A DNA stretch of 64,000 bases from Lepidodermella squamata (lineage: Eukaryota > Gastrotricha): NCBI GenBank assembly GCA_047495785.1, contig JBLDXI010000026.1, forward strand, positions 310,001 to 374,000. The letters run 5' to 3'. The first letter of the stretch is position 1. Each line of letters opens with the position of its first letter. Below are positions 1 to 9,873 of this stretch, piece after piece. The notes beneath the pieces were generated by a model. The model made no database searches. It was not told the DNA's origin and saw only the letters and a program-made list of their open reading frames with translations. Made by a program: the position numbers and the translations under genes.

Positions 1-929
1 CAGTCTCTCGCCAAGAGCGACCAATGGAGAATGTATCATTGATCATGCGCGACCCGGTCTCATACGATGGAATTGCGATCGAAGAGTCTGTTCAGGCAGT
101 AATCTCTGCTTACATCACACTTCAAGCTTTCAATAATGTGAGACTTGAGGAGACTTGTTAATGTCAAAAAATCTATGTTGTCCTGTTCAGAGTCCAGCTA
201 CAACTAACGGTCTTGATGTTGATTTGAGTCAAGAAGCATGTATCGCCAAGATGTCTGAACACTTTTATATAAGCTATGCTATATCAGCTTCATACGGAAA
301 AGAAGTTGCAAGTAAGTCTTAATCCGATATTAATTCCCATAATTCAATCATATTGTATAGACCACGTAGAGATGACGGAGGAACAATTATCGATGCTTGT
401 TTGTTCTTTTGCTGGAGTACTTTGGCCTATTTATTCGGCGATGTCTGGGGGAAACAATCAGCTTTTTGGTACAAATCTTACTCATAGCAGGATGCTAGTG
501 ACTCACTTCCCAGAGATTCGGGTAAGGAGTGACAACTAATTTAGCGCTATTTTTAGCTCTTCTCCTCTTGTAATTGGACCTCTAGGAAGGAATGGAGATG
601 CAGGAAAAGTTATGCGAACAGATACTCATATGGCAACCTACACATCTCGAATTAGCTCTCCTTTTCGGATTGCTTTTCTTTGACGGTAAGTGCGTTTCTC
701 AAGTCTCACAGCATTATATTGATGCCGAATTCCAGAGAAAACGCTGACGATACCTAAACTTGCTCGAATGCGTAGGCGCTTGTGGTTAGCACTCAACATT
801 TTCCTATCGAGTACAACTTATGCGAGCGAATTCCGTAGACAATATTTCGAGCAATGTCTGCGGATGGCAGGCATCATTAACGAAAGCCTCGGCGGCTGCC
901 TGAGTAAATTCCTCAGCCGGAAGCAGTAA
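1..929 (+). CDS. Nuclear hormone receptor, 3' part (hinge and ligand-binding domain), 5'-truncated by the window
   Basis: Five exons read as one frame: about 4-137, 191-311, 361-521, 586-685 and 736-929 (stop TAA), joined by GT-AG introns of 35-65 bases. The first exon encodes a hinge-like segment (SLIMRDPVSYDG...) that lines up with the IIQNP..FDL segment before the ligand-binding domain of the tandem receptors at 48-61 kb. Later exons give helical stretches such as WQPTHLELALLFGLLFF, which matches the WWKPSLAQFSLLLTYLFLS helix of those receptors. The protein ends SKFLSRKQ. No DNA-binding zinc fingers lie inside the window, so they must be to the left. This is inferred to be a ligand-regulated transcription factor of a divergent receptor family. 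The family call rests on the shared exon pattern and helix pattern, not on a diagnostic motif. Confidence 0.6.
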
Positions 930-1608
930 AAGTTTACACCTGTCGCCTGACATTTTATCACCATAGCGATAGTGATGCCCAAAGGATTTAACATTTAATA
1001 TCCGATTACCATATTTACAGCCTATTTTTAACTTTTACAAACCATATAACTATCAAGCACCATTAATCCAGTAATCTCAGTAATCCGATTTTTCTCAGCT
1101 TTATTTTTAATTTTAAATTGGGAAAAATGAGACTTTGATTCTTTCGCAGAACTCTTCGTGATTGTGATTTTAGTATTGCGTGCTATTATTTTCTAGAGAC
1201 ATCATAGACATAAGGTTGAACTTTAAATAAATTTGAAATGGAAATTTTTTGTACGGCGAACCACAGTGACAAAGGTGATTTGAAATGCCGCACATTGATT
1301 AACTCGAAATGATGAAAGCCATGTTGTTATTTGTTATTAATAATTTTTTTTTAATTGTTTAATGTTGTCTATCACAATATGTAATCAGGATTTCGGACAC
1401 AGTGGAGTATAGCGCAAGGTTTGACTGTGAAATTCCGCAGAATTGTTGAACATCTTTGACTTCTAAGTTAACTTCTAAGGCCAGAGTTGATAATCTAGGC
1501 TTCTATTTACTCTATGATATTTACAGAACTCTTCACCTTCACCATACAGCAGAATAACCATGTATAAGCATGTATTAGCAGAATAAAGATTATTTTCTCG
1601 TTCCGGTA
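930..1608. other. Intergenic, AT-rich
   Basis: Between the receptor stop and the convergent LDLa gene I see no gene. The sequence is AT-rich with many stops in all frames, including runs such as taataattttttttt near 1338-1352. It presumably holds both 3' ends. Confidence 0.6.
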
Positions 1609-2572
1609 TTATTTCCTCCAACAATTTTCCTCATCCTTGCCGTTACTGCAGTCATTGTAGCCAGTGCACGGAGCAAAAGAGGAGACACATTCGCCGTTTC
1701 CACAGTCGAACTCTAAAGACGGATTGCACGGGCGGTTGGGGCACATTTTCGGGTCCTCATCAGCATTATCAGCCGGGCAGTCGACCTGGCCATCGCACAG
1801 GGCATAGTAAGAAACGCACTTCTTATCAGCCTTGCAGTGCCACAGGTAGTTATCACTGCATTGCTGTTCACTGCAGTTCTTCTCATCAGAGCCGTTGGCG
1901 CAATCGGCGTTTCCGTCGCACCTTTGCCAATCATAAGCGCACTTTCCATCGCCGCAGTTGAACTGACCCTCGGGGCATTTGCGAGTGGCACAGCCCTTCT
2001 CGTCGCAACCAGTGCTGCAGTCCTTGACGCCGTCGCAACGCTGCTCAGGCATCAAGCAGATCTTATCGGCCTTGCAGAGGAAGTTTGCCAGGCTATCGGC
2101 GCAGGTAGTGCAGTTCTTCTCATCGGATCCGTCCTTGCAGAACGCGTAACCATCGCAGCGAACTTGCTTAGGAACGCACTGGCCGCTGGCGCATTGCCAT
2201 TGGTCTTGGCTGCAAACGCAGTTCTTCTCGTCCTCACCATCAACGCAGTCAGCATTGCCGTCGCAACGCTTTTCATCTCCGATGCATTTGCGAGACTTCT
2301 TGCAGTGGAAGCACGGGCGGCGCAGGTTGGGGCTGCAAGTGCAGGAATCGCAGTTATCTTCGTCGGTGACTTTATTGACGGTGTAGTTGAAGCAGTCAAT
2401 TACACCGTTGCACTTCAACGAATCGGAGTAGGTTTTCTTGTTGTCGGCGCAGTACCAATCAGCAACAACCACTCCGACTAGGAAAAATATTTCTTATTGC
2501 AAATATGATAAAAGATGACCTTGAAATCTTACTGGTAGCAACAAGGAATACGATAACAGCAGGGCTCTGCAT
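1609..2572 (-). CDS. Secreted protein with seven LDL-receptor class A repeats
   Basis: Exon 1 (2572 to about 2533) starts MQSPAVIVFLVAT and joins through a ~60-base GT-AG intron to the main exon (stop at 1609-1611). The join gives a signal peptide (about residues 1-20, ending ...IGVVVA) before DWYCADN. About seven LDLa modules follow, most with the calcium-binding signature CDGxxDCxxGxDEKNC (e.g. RCDGNADCANGSDEKNC). There is no transmembrane segment, EGF or beta-propeller, so this is a soluble chain of ligand-binding modules rather than an endocytic receptor. Repeats 1, 4 and 6 depart from the calcium consensus. A TATA-like element (tataaat on the minus strand, about 2648) lies upstream. The LDLa assignment is secure; the ligand is unknown. 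Confidence 0.88.
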
Positions 2573-2649
2573 TTTTTTAGTTTATGAGAGTTAAACAGCA
2601 ACTGAAATTGACAGTGAATCTCCGTCGGCTTATAGCTATCATTTATACC

Positions 2650-3049
2650 TGAAAATCATCAGCTGTTCAAACAGGTTTCCAATAAAGTGCGACACGTAGC
2701 CCAAGAAAAATCATCCCTCGGCAATTTTTCAGCCGAGGGTGGTCGCGAAATTATACTGGATGTGATCGTTCTGAAAGCAATGGCAGGTGAACAAACATTG
2801 CTGGGCGGGTGTGATGAATTTCATAGGATAAGAGCTATTAAAATGATGAGTAATCTTTCATGGCGTGGCAATGTGTCACATCAGTGCACTGATAGGCAAA
2901 CATTTACTGCGAACTGCCTTGACGGTAGATCTGCCTGGCAAACATTGTTAAATTCAGTTTTAACTTAGTTTCAACTCGTTTATTCTCGAGTCATTAAACA
3001 GAACAGTCCCAATGTGAACCGGCAAAAATTAACTTCATAAGGCATGAGA
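2650..3049. other. Intergenic between two minus-strand genes
   Basis: This holds the promoter side of the LDLa gene (TATA-like element near 2648) and the 3' side of the channel gene. An open frame on the plus strand here has no ATG start and no recognisable features, so I do not call it. Confidence 0.5.
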
Positions 3050-4627
3050 CTACATTGCATCATCGCCGTAGTACGATTTCGAGTAATTCAGAGGTGCTAA
3101 TGGCAACGCTGGCGGTGACTGCTGAACCTTTATCACAAAAGCTGCAATTGGATACAGGATAGCCAGAAGCATGCTGGCAACAAAGCCGACAAAATTCAAG
3201 ATGACAACGGCGATAACCGTCTTTGATAGTGGTGGCATTTCGTCTGGCTCGTCCTTTGCTTCGACTTTCTCGCCCAGGGTAAGCTCCGATTGCGTTGGGG
3301 ATTTCGGTGGTACAACAGCAACAGGCGTCAATCTGTTCCTCTTTGCCCGATATTTCTTCAAGAAATGCCATCTGTTGTAGTAGAAAATGATGAAATTTGA
3401 GTATATGTCATGCTTCGAACGAACCTTAGCCTAATTATACCCCACCATTCCAAACCCTCATCGGGATCGAATGCTTGAAGCGTGACCACGAACACAAAGA
3501 TTGTTGCAACTGAACCTCCGATAAGAATGTTCAAATATGTTAGAATTAGCGACTGCTGTGAAGACTTGGGTAATTGATCGACAATGTAGCCTGCAAAAAA
3601 GAACGTAGTAAGACCATTTCTTCAGTTTACTGGGGTTTTACTTTCGACGAATAGATTCGTGAGGAGGATGAAGATTTCCAGCGAAGTTCTTTCAACTTGT
3701 TTTATTGGAATCAGGTAAACGATAGCTTGAACGATCGTCAGTAACGCAATTGGTATCAAAAATGCTTGCTGGTAAAAGGTTGGATTTCTTTTGATGACGA
3801 TCCAGAAGTGAATTCGGCTAAAATATGTGTTGGTCGAAGCTCGGTACAAAGTTGGATAGGCTGTGCTATCTAAAGTTGGATTAGGAATTTATAGGCTAAT
3901 CTGATATCGTATATCTCACTTATCAGCTTCCACATCTCATTTTCAGCGAAAATTGACAACGAAACAGGGTCAGGCTTGTCAGGTCTCAATTTAAGCTTCA
4001 GCTCTACAGTTGTGTAAATGACCGATTCGATGATAAAGGCGCATCGCCTAAAAATTTGACTTCGAAATGGCTTAATTGAATAATTTAGATGTCTCACTGA
4101 TAGTCAAATGGGTAGTAAGTCAAATCGATTGCGCAACGAGTTTGAACTTTCCCAGTTGGATGCCACCAAACCTGTTCGTCGTTTGTAAGACGATAGCCGA
4201 AGCTATCGCCAGCAAAAATTGTGTACATATCATCGATACTGTTCACTAGCTGCAAGTCTGGCTTCCAGAGGGTACCGCCAGGAAGTGTCAGTGATTTCAC
4301 CCCTCCAAAATCAGCCGGGTCCCAACTAACCGAAGGGTCGACCCACCCGAGCTGCACTCGAACGGTTGAAACCAATGTCTCAGCATTTTCGACAACCTCT
4401 TGAATTCGGATTAGGAAAAGACGGCATACAACTGTAAAAGGGCAAGTTGCGTCGCTTGGGTCAGGGCAGCCTGTAGACTCTGGTATTATTGTTTTGTCAT
4501 AACTTCCAGTCAGATTTTTTGCTAGGAGTAACGCTGTTTCATACTGCGGGGATAAAGCCAATGATTGGACGAATAAATGTGCACAAATATGAAGAAATAT
4601 GAGCTTTTGTAACATGATTTTGTTCAC
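3050..4627 (-). CDS. Cys-loop ligand-gated ion channel subunit (nicotinic-like, cationic type)
   Basis: Five exons on the minus strand. Exon 1 (4627 to about 4098) carries a signal peptide (MNKIMLQKLIFLHICAHLFV) and the N-terminal extracellular domain. The Cys-loop, CAIDLTYYPFDYQRC, has the canonical 13 residues between cysteines and is split by the first intron. The next exons carry TM1 (AFLIPIALLTIVQAIVYLIP), TM2 (VERTSLEIFILLTNLFVES) with Glu at the -1' position, and TM3. The last exon has a short TM3-TM4 loop and TM4 (TVIAVVILNFVGFVASMLLA), ending at 3050. Glu before TM2 is the family signature of cation selectivity. Acidic residues inside TM2 (about 4' and 15') are unusual. No vicinal-cysteine pair is visible in loop C, so it resembles a non-alpha subunit or an orphan receptor. 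Introns are 46-60 bases. Confidence 0.85.
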
Positions 4628-5308
4628 TTAAACTAGTCAGGTCATTAGGGCCACAGGTGATCAAGCAAAGCTGATTTAGTATTAGAGTGTCCTAGCAACG
4701 CCAGCCATCGCGAACTGTTCGGTTCATAAAATATGCAACTCTTGCAAAGAAACAATGAAGCATAACGACCCAATGTTGATTTATTGGAGTAGGGCCATTA
4801 CTCATTGAATTGAATTTTATAAATAGAATGGGTCCAAAGCAGGGCAGTTTGTTTACTTAATCGATTGGACATAAAAAGAATGACAAAGCAATCTCACATT
4901 TTTTATTACAATTTGGGTCTTGGACGCTTCTTTAATTTGATTTTCAAATCGTTGTGGAAGGAACATGCATATTTCCATAAGAACAGGGCGGGAAACTCTG
5001 CAAACTCCTAGAACGAATTTTGTGAGATATTAAGCGATCAGTCGAAGAAGTACTAGTAATGCATGTGCCTAGGCGCAGTACTCCGTATCGGAAAATAAAC
5101 AAATCGCAATCGAATTTGGTATATTTTGTATTTTTTCCTCAATCGCAAATGAGTTTGCGCGCAACTATTCCAGCTGTTGTTGATTGGTATGAAACACAAC
5201 CGGTAACTAGGTCTGCAACAAAATGCGTATCAAAAGGCATAACAGTAGTTGTGAGAGTACTAGCGGGGTTATCAATTGTAAAAACTCCTTATTTTTCTGA
5301 AAAATAAT
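4628..5308. other. Intergenic, divergent promoter region
   Basis: This separates the start of the minus-strand channel gene and the plus-strand astacin-like gene, so it should hold both promoters. A ttttataaata element near 4815 is the only core-promoter-like sequence I see. A weak open frame at 5059-5307 has no recognisable domain. Confidence 0.5.
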
Positions 5309-6552
5309 ATGCTCTGGATTGTTGTAGCACTTGTCGCTGGTTATCTTATAGCCGGGCTTTTCTACCATTTCTTCATCAACCGAAATCCAGAAGCGTTCGG
5401 AGCTGCTAAAAAGCGCAAGAGCAATGATAAAACCAGTCAAGTTATCGAGGATATTTCGTAAGTGTAAATGCAATTCTTCTTTATGCAGAAGAAATTGTCA
5501 ATATTTTTAGGTACGCCCATCCATCCAAATCCTTTTTAATATGGCCGAATGGAATTATACCTTATTGGATTCACGAAGTGTCCTTCAACAACGCTGGATC
5601 GCCACACCTCATCGAGAACATAAAAGCCGCAATCGATGAGATGAACAACAAAACTGTGGTTCACTTCATCCCAGTCGATTCGAATAACGCCGGAAATTTC
5701 ATTTGCTTCGAGTATCACGCCTCGAATAGCAACACATTCGTTGGCCGGGTGAAGCGAAGAAACCAGGTCGTCAATGTTACGGACGATATGGGGGATGTTT
5801 CAATGATCCTCCATATGTTAATGCACGTGCTTGGATTCACTCATGACCTGCAACGTGGCGATCGGCGGTTATACATCACATCACGAAATCCTGGAACTGA
5901 CGAGACAATTGTGGGAAAACTTGACGAAGAAGGCTGGCATTACGTTACGTTGGGCAGATTGGACAATAGATCTGCTATGAATTACCACTGCAGCCGTTAT
6001 GGAGACGACGATGATGAGACTGTTATGCAGCTCAGGTATGAAGATTCGCATAACGAAAGTATGCAGACTCTTCTATCGAATTTGAGCGTGACAGATATTC
6101 GGGCGATCAGGTACTTGTACTCCACTCCAACTTGCACTTTTGACGCTTTTGACGGCGAGAGATACCCCCAAGCTATGAAGGAATGCATTACTTGCTGGGG
6201 CGAACGGGCAAATTTTGCTGTATGCCTGTTCTGCGCGGAAATTCATCACAAAGACCACGATATGGTGTACCTAAGTCTGGAGCGAATGATGGCGGCAAGG
6301 TGTGAGAATGTCTGCGATTGCGGGCGTAGTCGGCATCGGCTTCAGTTATGCACCCGGGAAACAATTGGAGACCAATTAACTACCCAAGCTCGTTACAGCT
6401 GCAGTGAGTGTAGCAAACTGGATTTATGCTTGAGCTGCTTTCGCAGATGCCACCACGGCCATCGCGGGGCGAGTCGGAATTACATACCTAAAGACTTTGC
6501 CTGTGAGTGTGCCTACGGCTCTGAGACTCACCCCTGCCAAGCTCAACATTAA
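5309..6552 (+). CDS. Membrane-anchored astacin-like pseudoprotease fused to two UBR-box-like zinc fingers
   Basis: Exon 1 (5309-5459) begins MLWIVVALVAGYLIAGLFYHFF, a signal-anchor or signal peptide; a 52-base intron (5460-5511) precedes the second exon, which runs to the stop at 6552. Residues about 50-235 match the astacin fold: WPNGIIPYWI at the start, then the zinc site ILHMLMHVLGFTHD where astacins have HExxHxxGFxHE, and a Met-turn SAMNYH for SxMHY. The catalytic Glu is Met, so peptide hydrolysis is not expected although all three zinc His are kept. The C-terminal ~150 residues are Cys/His-rich in two blocks resembling UBR boxes. The first is VCLFCAEIHHKDHDMVY with CDCG; the second is LCLSCFRRCHHGH with FACECA. 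UBR boxes usually read N-degrons inside the cell, so this pairing is odd. Its convergent neighbour ends 40 bases away. Confidence 0.78.
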
Positions 6553-6554
6553 AT

Positions 6555-6568
6555 AATAAAATTTTATT
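6555..6568. terminator. Palindromic bidirectional poly(A) signal
   Basis: The sequence aataaaattttatt lies between the stops of the convergent genes at 6552 and 6592. It reads AATAAA on both strands, so one site can supply the polyadenylation hexamer for both transcripts. Confidence 0.6.
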
Positions 6569-6591
6569 CATAATTTTTCTTATTTGTATTA

Positions 6592-7290
6592 ACATCTGTA
6601 GCTGCCTGGTCTTTGAGGTAAACGTTCAAGATCGAGAGTGCTGAAGTTTCGCTGATTCTCAGAGTACCGTTGGCCTAGTTCAGTATGTCTGAATCGTTTG
6701 AGACCTGGAGTTGAGGCAACGAGATCGTCCTCCTTCGGCTTGCAGCAGACCTTTTTACAGTAGTTGATCAAAGCCCATATGATAAGGCACATAACAGAGG
6801 CTGTGATTGATCCTATTCCTATTCCCATAAGGACAGAGTACCTATTAAGGCGCCATAGCTCGCAGTTGTTGTGCATTACAGGCATCAATGCTTTTGCCTA
6901 TAAAACATCATACGATTATGAAAAAAAACTGAGAAAGCGAGGTCAAAATACCAGATTTATATCTGTGGCTTGCTTCTGAGGGCAGCCATTAGGTGAGACA
7001 TCCTGCCAGCATTTGACGACTTCTGAGATGTAGTCGCACATAGCATCGATTCGACGAATTTGCTCGATGACGTCACTGATATCAACAGACGATGTGGATG
7101 CGTTAACCATGCCAATGAGCGCCATACTCCGACCACCCAGCGTCTGAAAATCTGGCCGAGCTTTCAAATTTGAGGTTAGCCGTTCGCATTCTGCTAACAA
7201 CGTCACATCGCAAATCGCCTCTACTTCGGTAGAAATCACCTTAACAAGACAAGAGGAGATTGCGATGAAGAATAGTAATTTCTCGAGCAT
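6592..7290 (-). CDS. Small type I single-pass membrane protein, unrecognised family
   Basis: Two exons join across a ~53-base intron (about 6902-6954). The N-terminus MLEKLLFFIAISSCLVKVIS is a signal peptide. The ectodomain of about 105 residues has spaced cysteines (ICDVTLLAECERL, MCDYISEVVKCW, GCPQ, NNC), suggesting a small disulfide-bonded helical fold. A transmembrane segment (YSVLMGIGIGSITASVMCLIIWALI) is followed by a cysteine-rich juxtamembrane stretch (NYCKKVCCKPKEDD) and a basic, Ser/Arg-rich tail ending PGSYRC. I do not recognise a family. The layout suits a small cell-surface receptor or adhesion protein. Its 3' end is only 40 bases from the convergent astacin-like gene. Confidence 0.7.
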
Positions 7291-7838
7291 ATTTATGAAA
7301 ATGTTGTTTTCAGCCGGCTAAATTTTTGCGAGCGCGTGAAAGAAATGCGTGAAGTTTTGGCGCTCGCGAGACCTCTTGTTTCTGGAACGTGAGGGTTCTA
7401 TTCAGGTGTCAGTTTCAAGTGCGCGCTTTCAGCATTCAACTGAGCGCCAAGAGGGGTGTTATCGTTGAGACCGTCGCATATTTCAATTCATTGTGAAGAC
7501 ACTTTGTCTTCAAAAATTTAAGAGCCGGGAGAATTTCGCGTGTACCAGTCCTGTGGCGCCAGAGTATTCTTGATCGAGCATGATATTAGATTTTTTGAGT
7601 GCCTTCGAATTCATAAATGATTAAAATAATAGTCAAAATATTCAAACAGTGCAATTTTGGAGAATTATTACCTAAGATCGAAAATCGTTGGGTTTAGAGT
7701 TTAAAATTACATAAATAAAATATGCGTGCCAAGAAAAAATGTATCCCACGCTCAGCCCACGCGAGATGTGTAATTTTCAGATATAAAACAAGCATCGTGT
7801 GCACAGCTTTTGACAAGATAGAAAAAAATCAACAGAAA
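7291..7838. other. Intergenic, divergent promoter region
   Basis: This lies between the divergent starts at 7290 (minus) and 7839 (plus). It contains GC-richer stretches such as tgcgagcgcgtg near 7326. I see no gene, RNA or repeat. Confidence 0.5.
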
Positions 7839-9284
7839 TGTTACGCTACATCAAGCAGGTTTGGAAAGCAATTGCTTGCTCATGTAATTTCCTCAAATTG
7901 TGATTATTTCAGGGGCTTGCCAGTATTATTCTCGGCTTTGCATGGATTCAGCTATCACTATGCCAGTCGTGTTGTAGCCTACAGGGACAAGCATCTCCGA
8001 CTATTAGCCCGTCTAGTTTTCGCAGCCGGTCGACGGCTTTTCAGTTATTCTCAGATGTTAAAGTTACATGCAACGGCAGAGTTACAGGATGGAACTTCAT
8101 CTCACGAGTTGCAACAGTAAATGGGCTCCATCTATCGATTTGGCGTTTGGTCAATGGCGACAGCAAAACCTATCGCCTTGTCGGAGAAACGAAGATCGAC
8201 AATTTCGCTGCTCAGCCGAATGCTTGGAATTCTTATTTAGTTGAAACGCCATTTTCTGTCCGGAGTGGAGATGTCCTCGGAGTTTTTTACGATACCGCGA
8301 CTGCCAGTGATTCAAATGCTGCGTTCGTCAGCGCCTCTGAGACTACAATGTCTGCGGGAGAAAAGGACGGCCTTGTTTTTACTCGAACGTACATCTCTGT
8401 GGTTGGGGCCGACAGAATCTTCGACTCGGGAAATGACAACCCAGTTTACTCGTTCAATAACGCTGGGGTCGATTTTAGAATTCCGGGGGTTCAGGTTACC
8501 ATTCAACAAGGCTCTGGTAGCGTGGTTAATGTGATTGATTCGCCTGATGGCGTGTGCAAGTCCCCAGCATATGATAGCGTTTCTGCTAGCCCATCGTTGT
8601 ATCAGTCAAAATCCACCCTTTTACAGCTCCTCACAGGCTCATCCATTGGATGTAGCGGCTGGTTAGTAGCTTGGAACTACATCTCATCTACGACCACGGT
8701 TAATACCTTTTTTCCTGACAAATTGAAGTTAGACCTATTTATGTTTCGCAGATTAACGGATTATACCTTTCCATATGGCGAAAAGTCTCGATTACGGATG
8801 CTGTACGAGGGGATGACCCAAGTTATATCTTCAGGTTGATCGACAGCGTTCCGCTGAACAATGTTGGTGCATCCCGAAATCAGTGGAATTCATACTCTCG
8901 ATTCTCTCCTATCGCAGTTCAACAAGGCGATGTGATAGGTAACAACTTTTCTAGCGCTTCCTTAACGAAGTATGATAAATTGAAACTTCAGGAATTTTCT
9001 ACGACGATTGGAAACGCAATGCTAACACTGCTGTCATTCCTCACGTAGAAGGGTCTCAAAGGGTTGATACTACGCCGACTTATGTTTCTCTGATTTCAGC
9101 TGATGATGTCTTCAAAAACAGTTGGTGAAGCTGTTTCCTTATCAAATTTCTATTGTATTTTTTTCAAGGACTGGTGACGTTCGCTAACTTGCCGACTGAC
9201 TCGAGACAGCACGCGCTGCAAGCAGTAGTTTGGACAGGAAGTGACCCAAGTAGCGGCCGATGGAAAAGTACTGGATGTTGAGAA
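7839..9284 (+). CDS. Secreted protein with two tandem lectin-like extracellular domains
   Basis: Exon 1 (7839-7859) encodes MLRYIKQ and joins the second exon at 7914 to complete a signal peptide (GLASIILGFAWIQLSLC). Domain 1 contains VTCNGRVTGWNFISRVA, then LHLSIWRLVNGD, a central NAWNSYLVETPF and SGDVLGVFYD. After 'YQSKSTLLQL' domain 2 repeats the plan: IGCSGWLVAWNYIS, INGLYLSIWRKV, NQWNSYSRFSPI, QQGDVIGIFYDD. Domain 2 is split by short introns at about 8699-8751 and 8939-8991, and a further intron near 9122-9170 extends the C-terminus. The module (C-G-xx-GWNF ... LxIWR ... GDVxGxFY) is one I associate with secreted proteins of marine invertebrates. A beta-sandwich, lectin-like fold is inference. 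It has no transmembrane segment, so an extracellular binding role is likely. Confidence 0.65.
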
Positions 9285-9873
9285 TGAAAATAATACTGAA
9301 TTGTCATTAATTCTCAGTGACAAAATTCTATTTTAATAATTGAGGCTTTATTGAAAGCTGTCTGAAATATTTTTATAAATGGGTCTGGTACAGGAAGTCG
9401 TACAATCGACTGTTTTTTGAATTTTCGGCCTCGAAAACAATTGGGAACAGGTCACCGAGTTCTCAGGCATTTTGCAAACGAAACGTTGGATGTTGGATGA
9501 ATTATTCACAGTTTACTTTCCTCAAACGGAGTTCATTGTTGCATTAATTTTCATTCGTATCCAAAAAGCAATGCTTCTCACTCGCCATTAGTTAATAATG
9601 AATGACGTTGCTATGGGAAACATCAATCAAAGCCTGACGTAGTCGCATTTCACACACCTATTAATGGTCAGATTTTCTTCACAATGAAGGCCTATTCCCT
9701 TGAATACGCTGCTTCTGCATGGATGTATTCTTGCCCCTCCGTTTTTTAATAGATCAAGCTGTGAATAGGGCTCAAATCTCGCGAGAGCACGAGAAAAAAG
9801 CAGCTTCTTTAGTATTTTCAGTAATCCTCACACCCGTCTGCTCTTGAAAGGGACCACTCCAAGTCGTCAAAAA
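9285..9873. other. Intergenic
   Basis: No gene is seen. A possible splice acceptor (tattttcag, about 9813-9821) sits 50 bases before the next ATG and may mark a 5'-UTR intron or an unseen upstream exon. Confidence 0.45.

Noticed and set aside
1837-2481. A 214-codon plus-strand frame opposite the LDLa gene, hydrophobic throughout
   Set aside because: It is the antisense of Cys/Asp-rich codons; the LDLa reading has clear repeated motifs and a spliced signal exon.
2687-2968. A 93-codon plus-strand frame
   Set aside because: No ATG start, no domain, and no splice partners.
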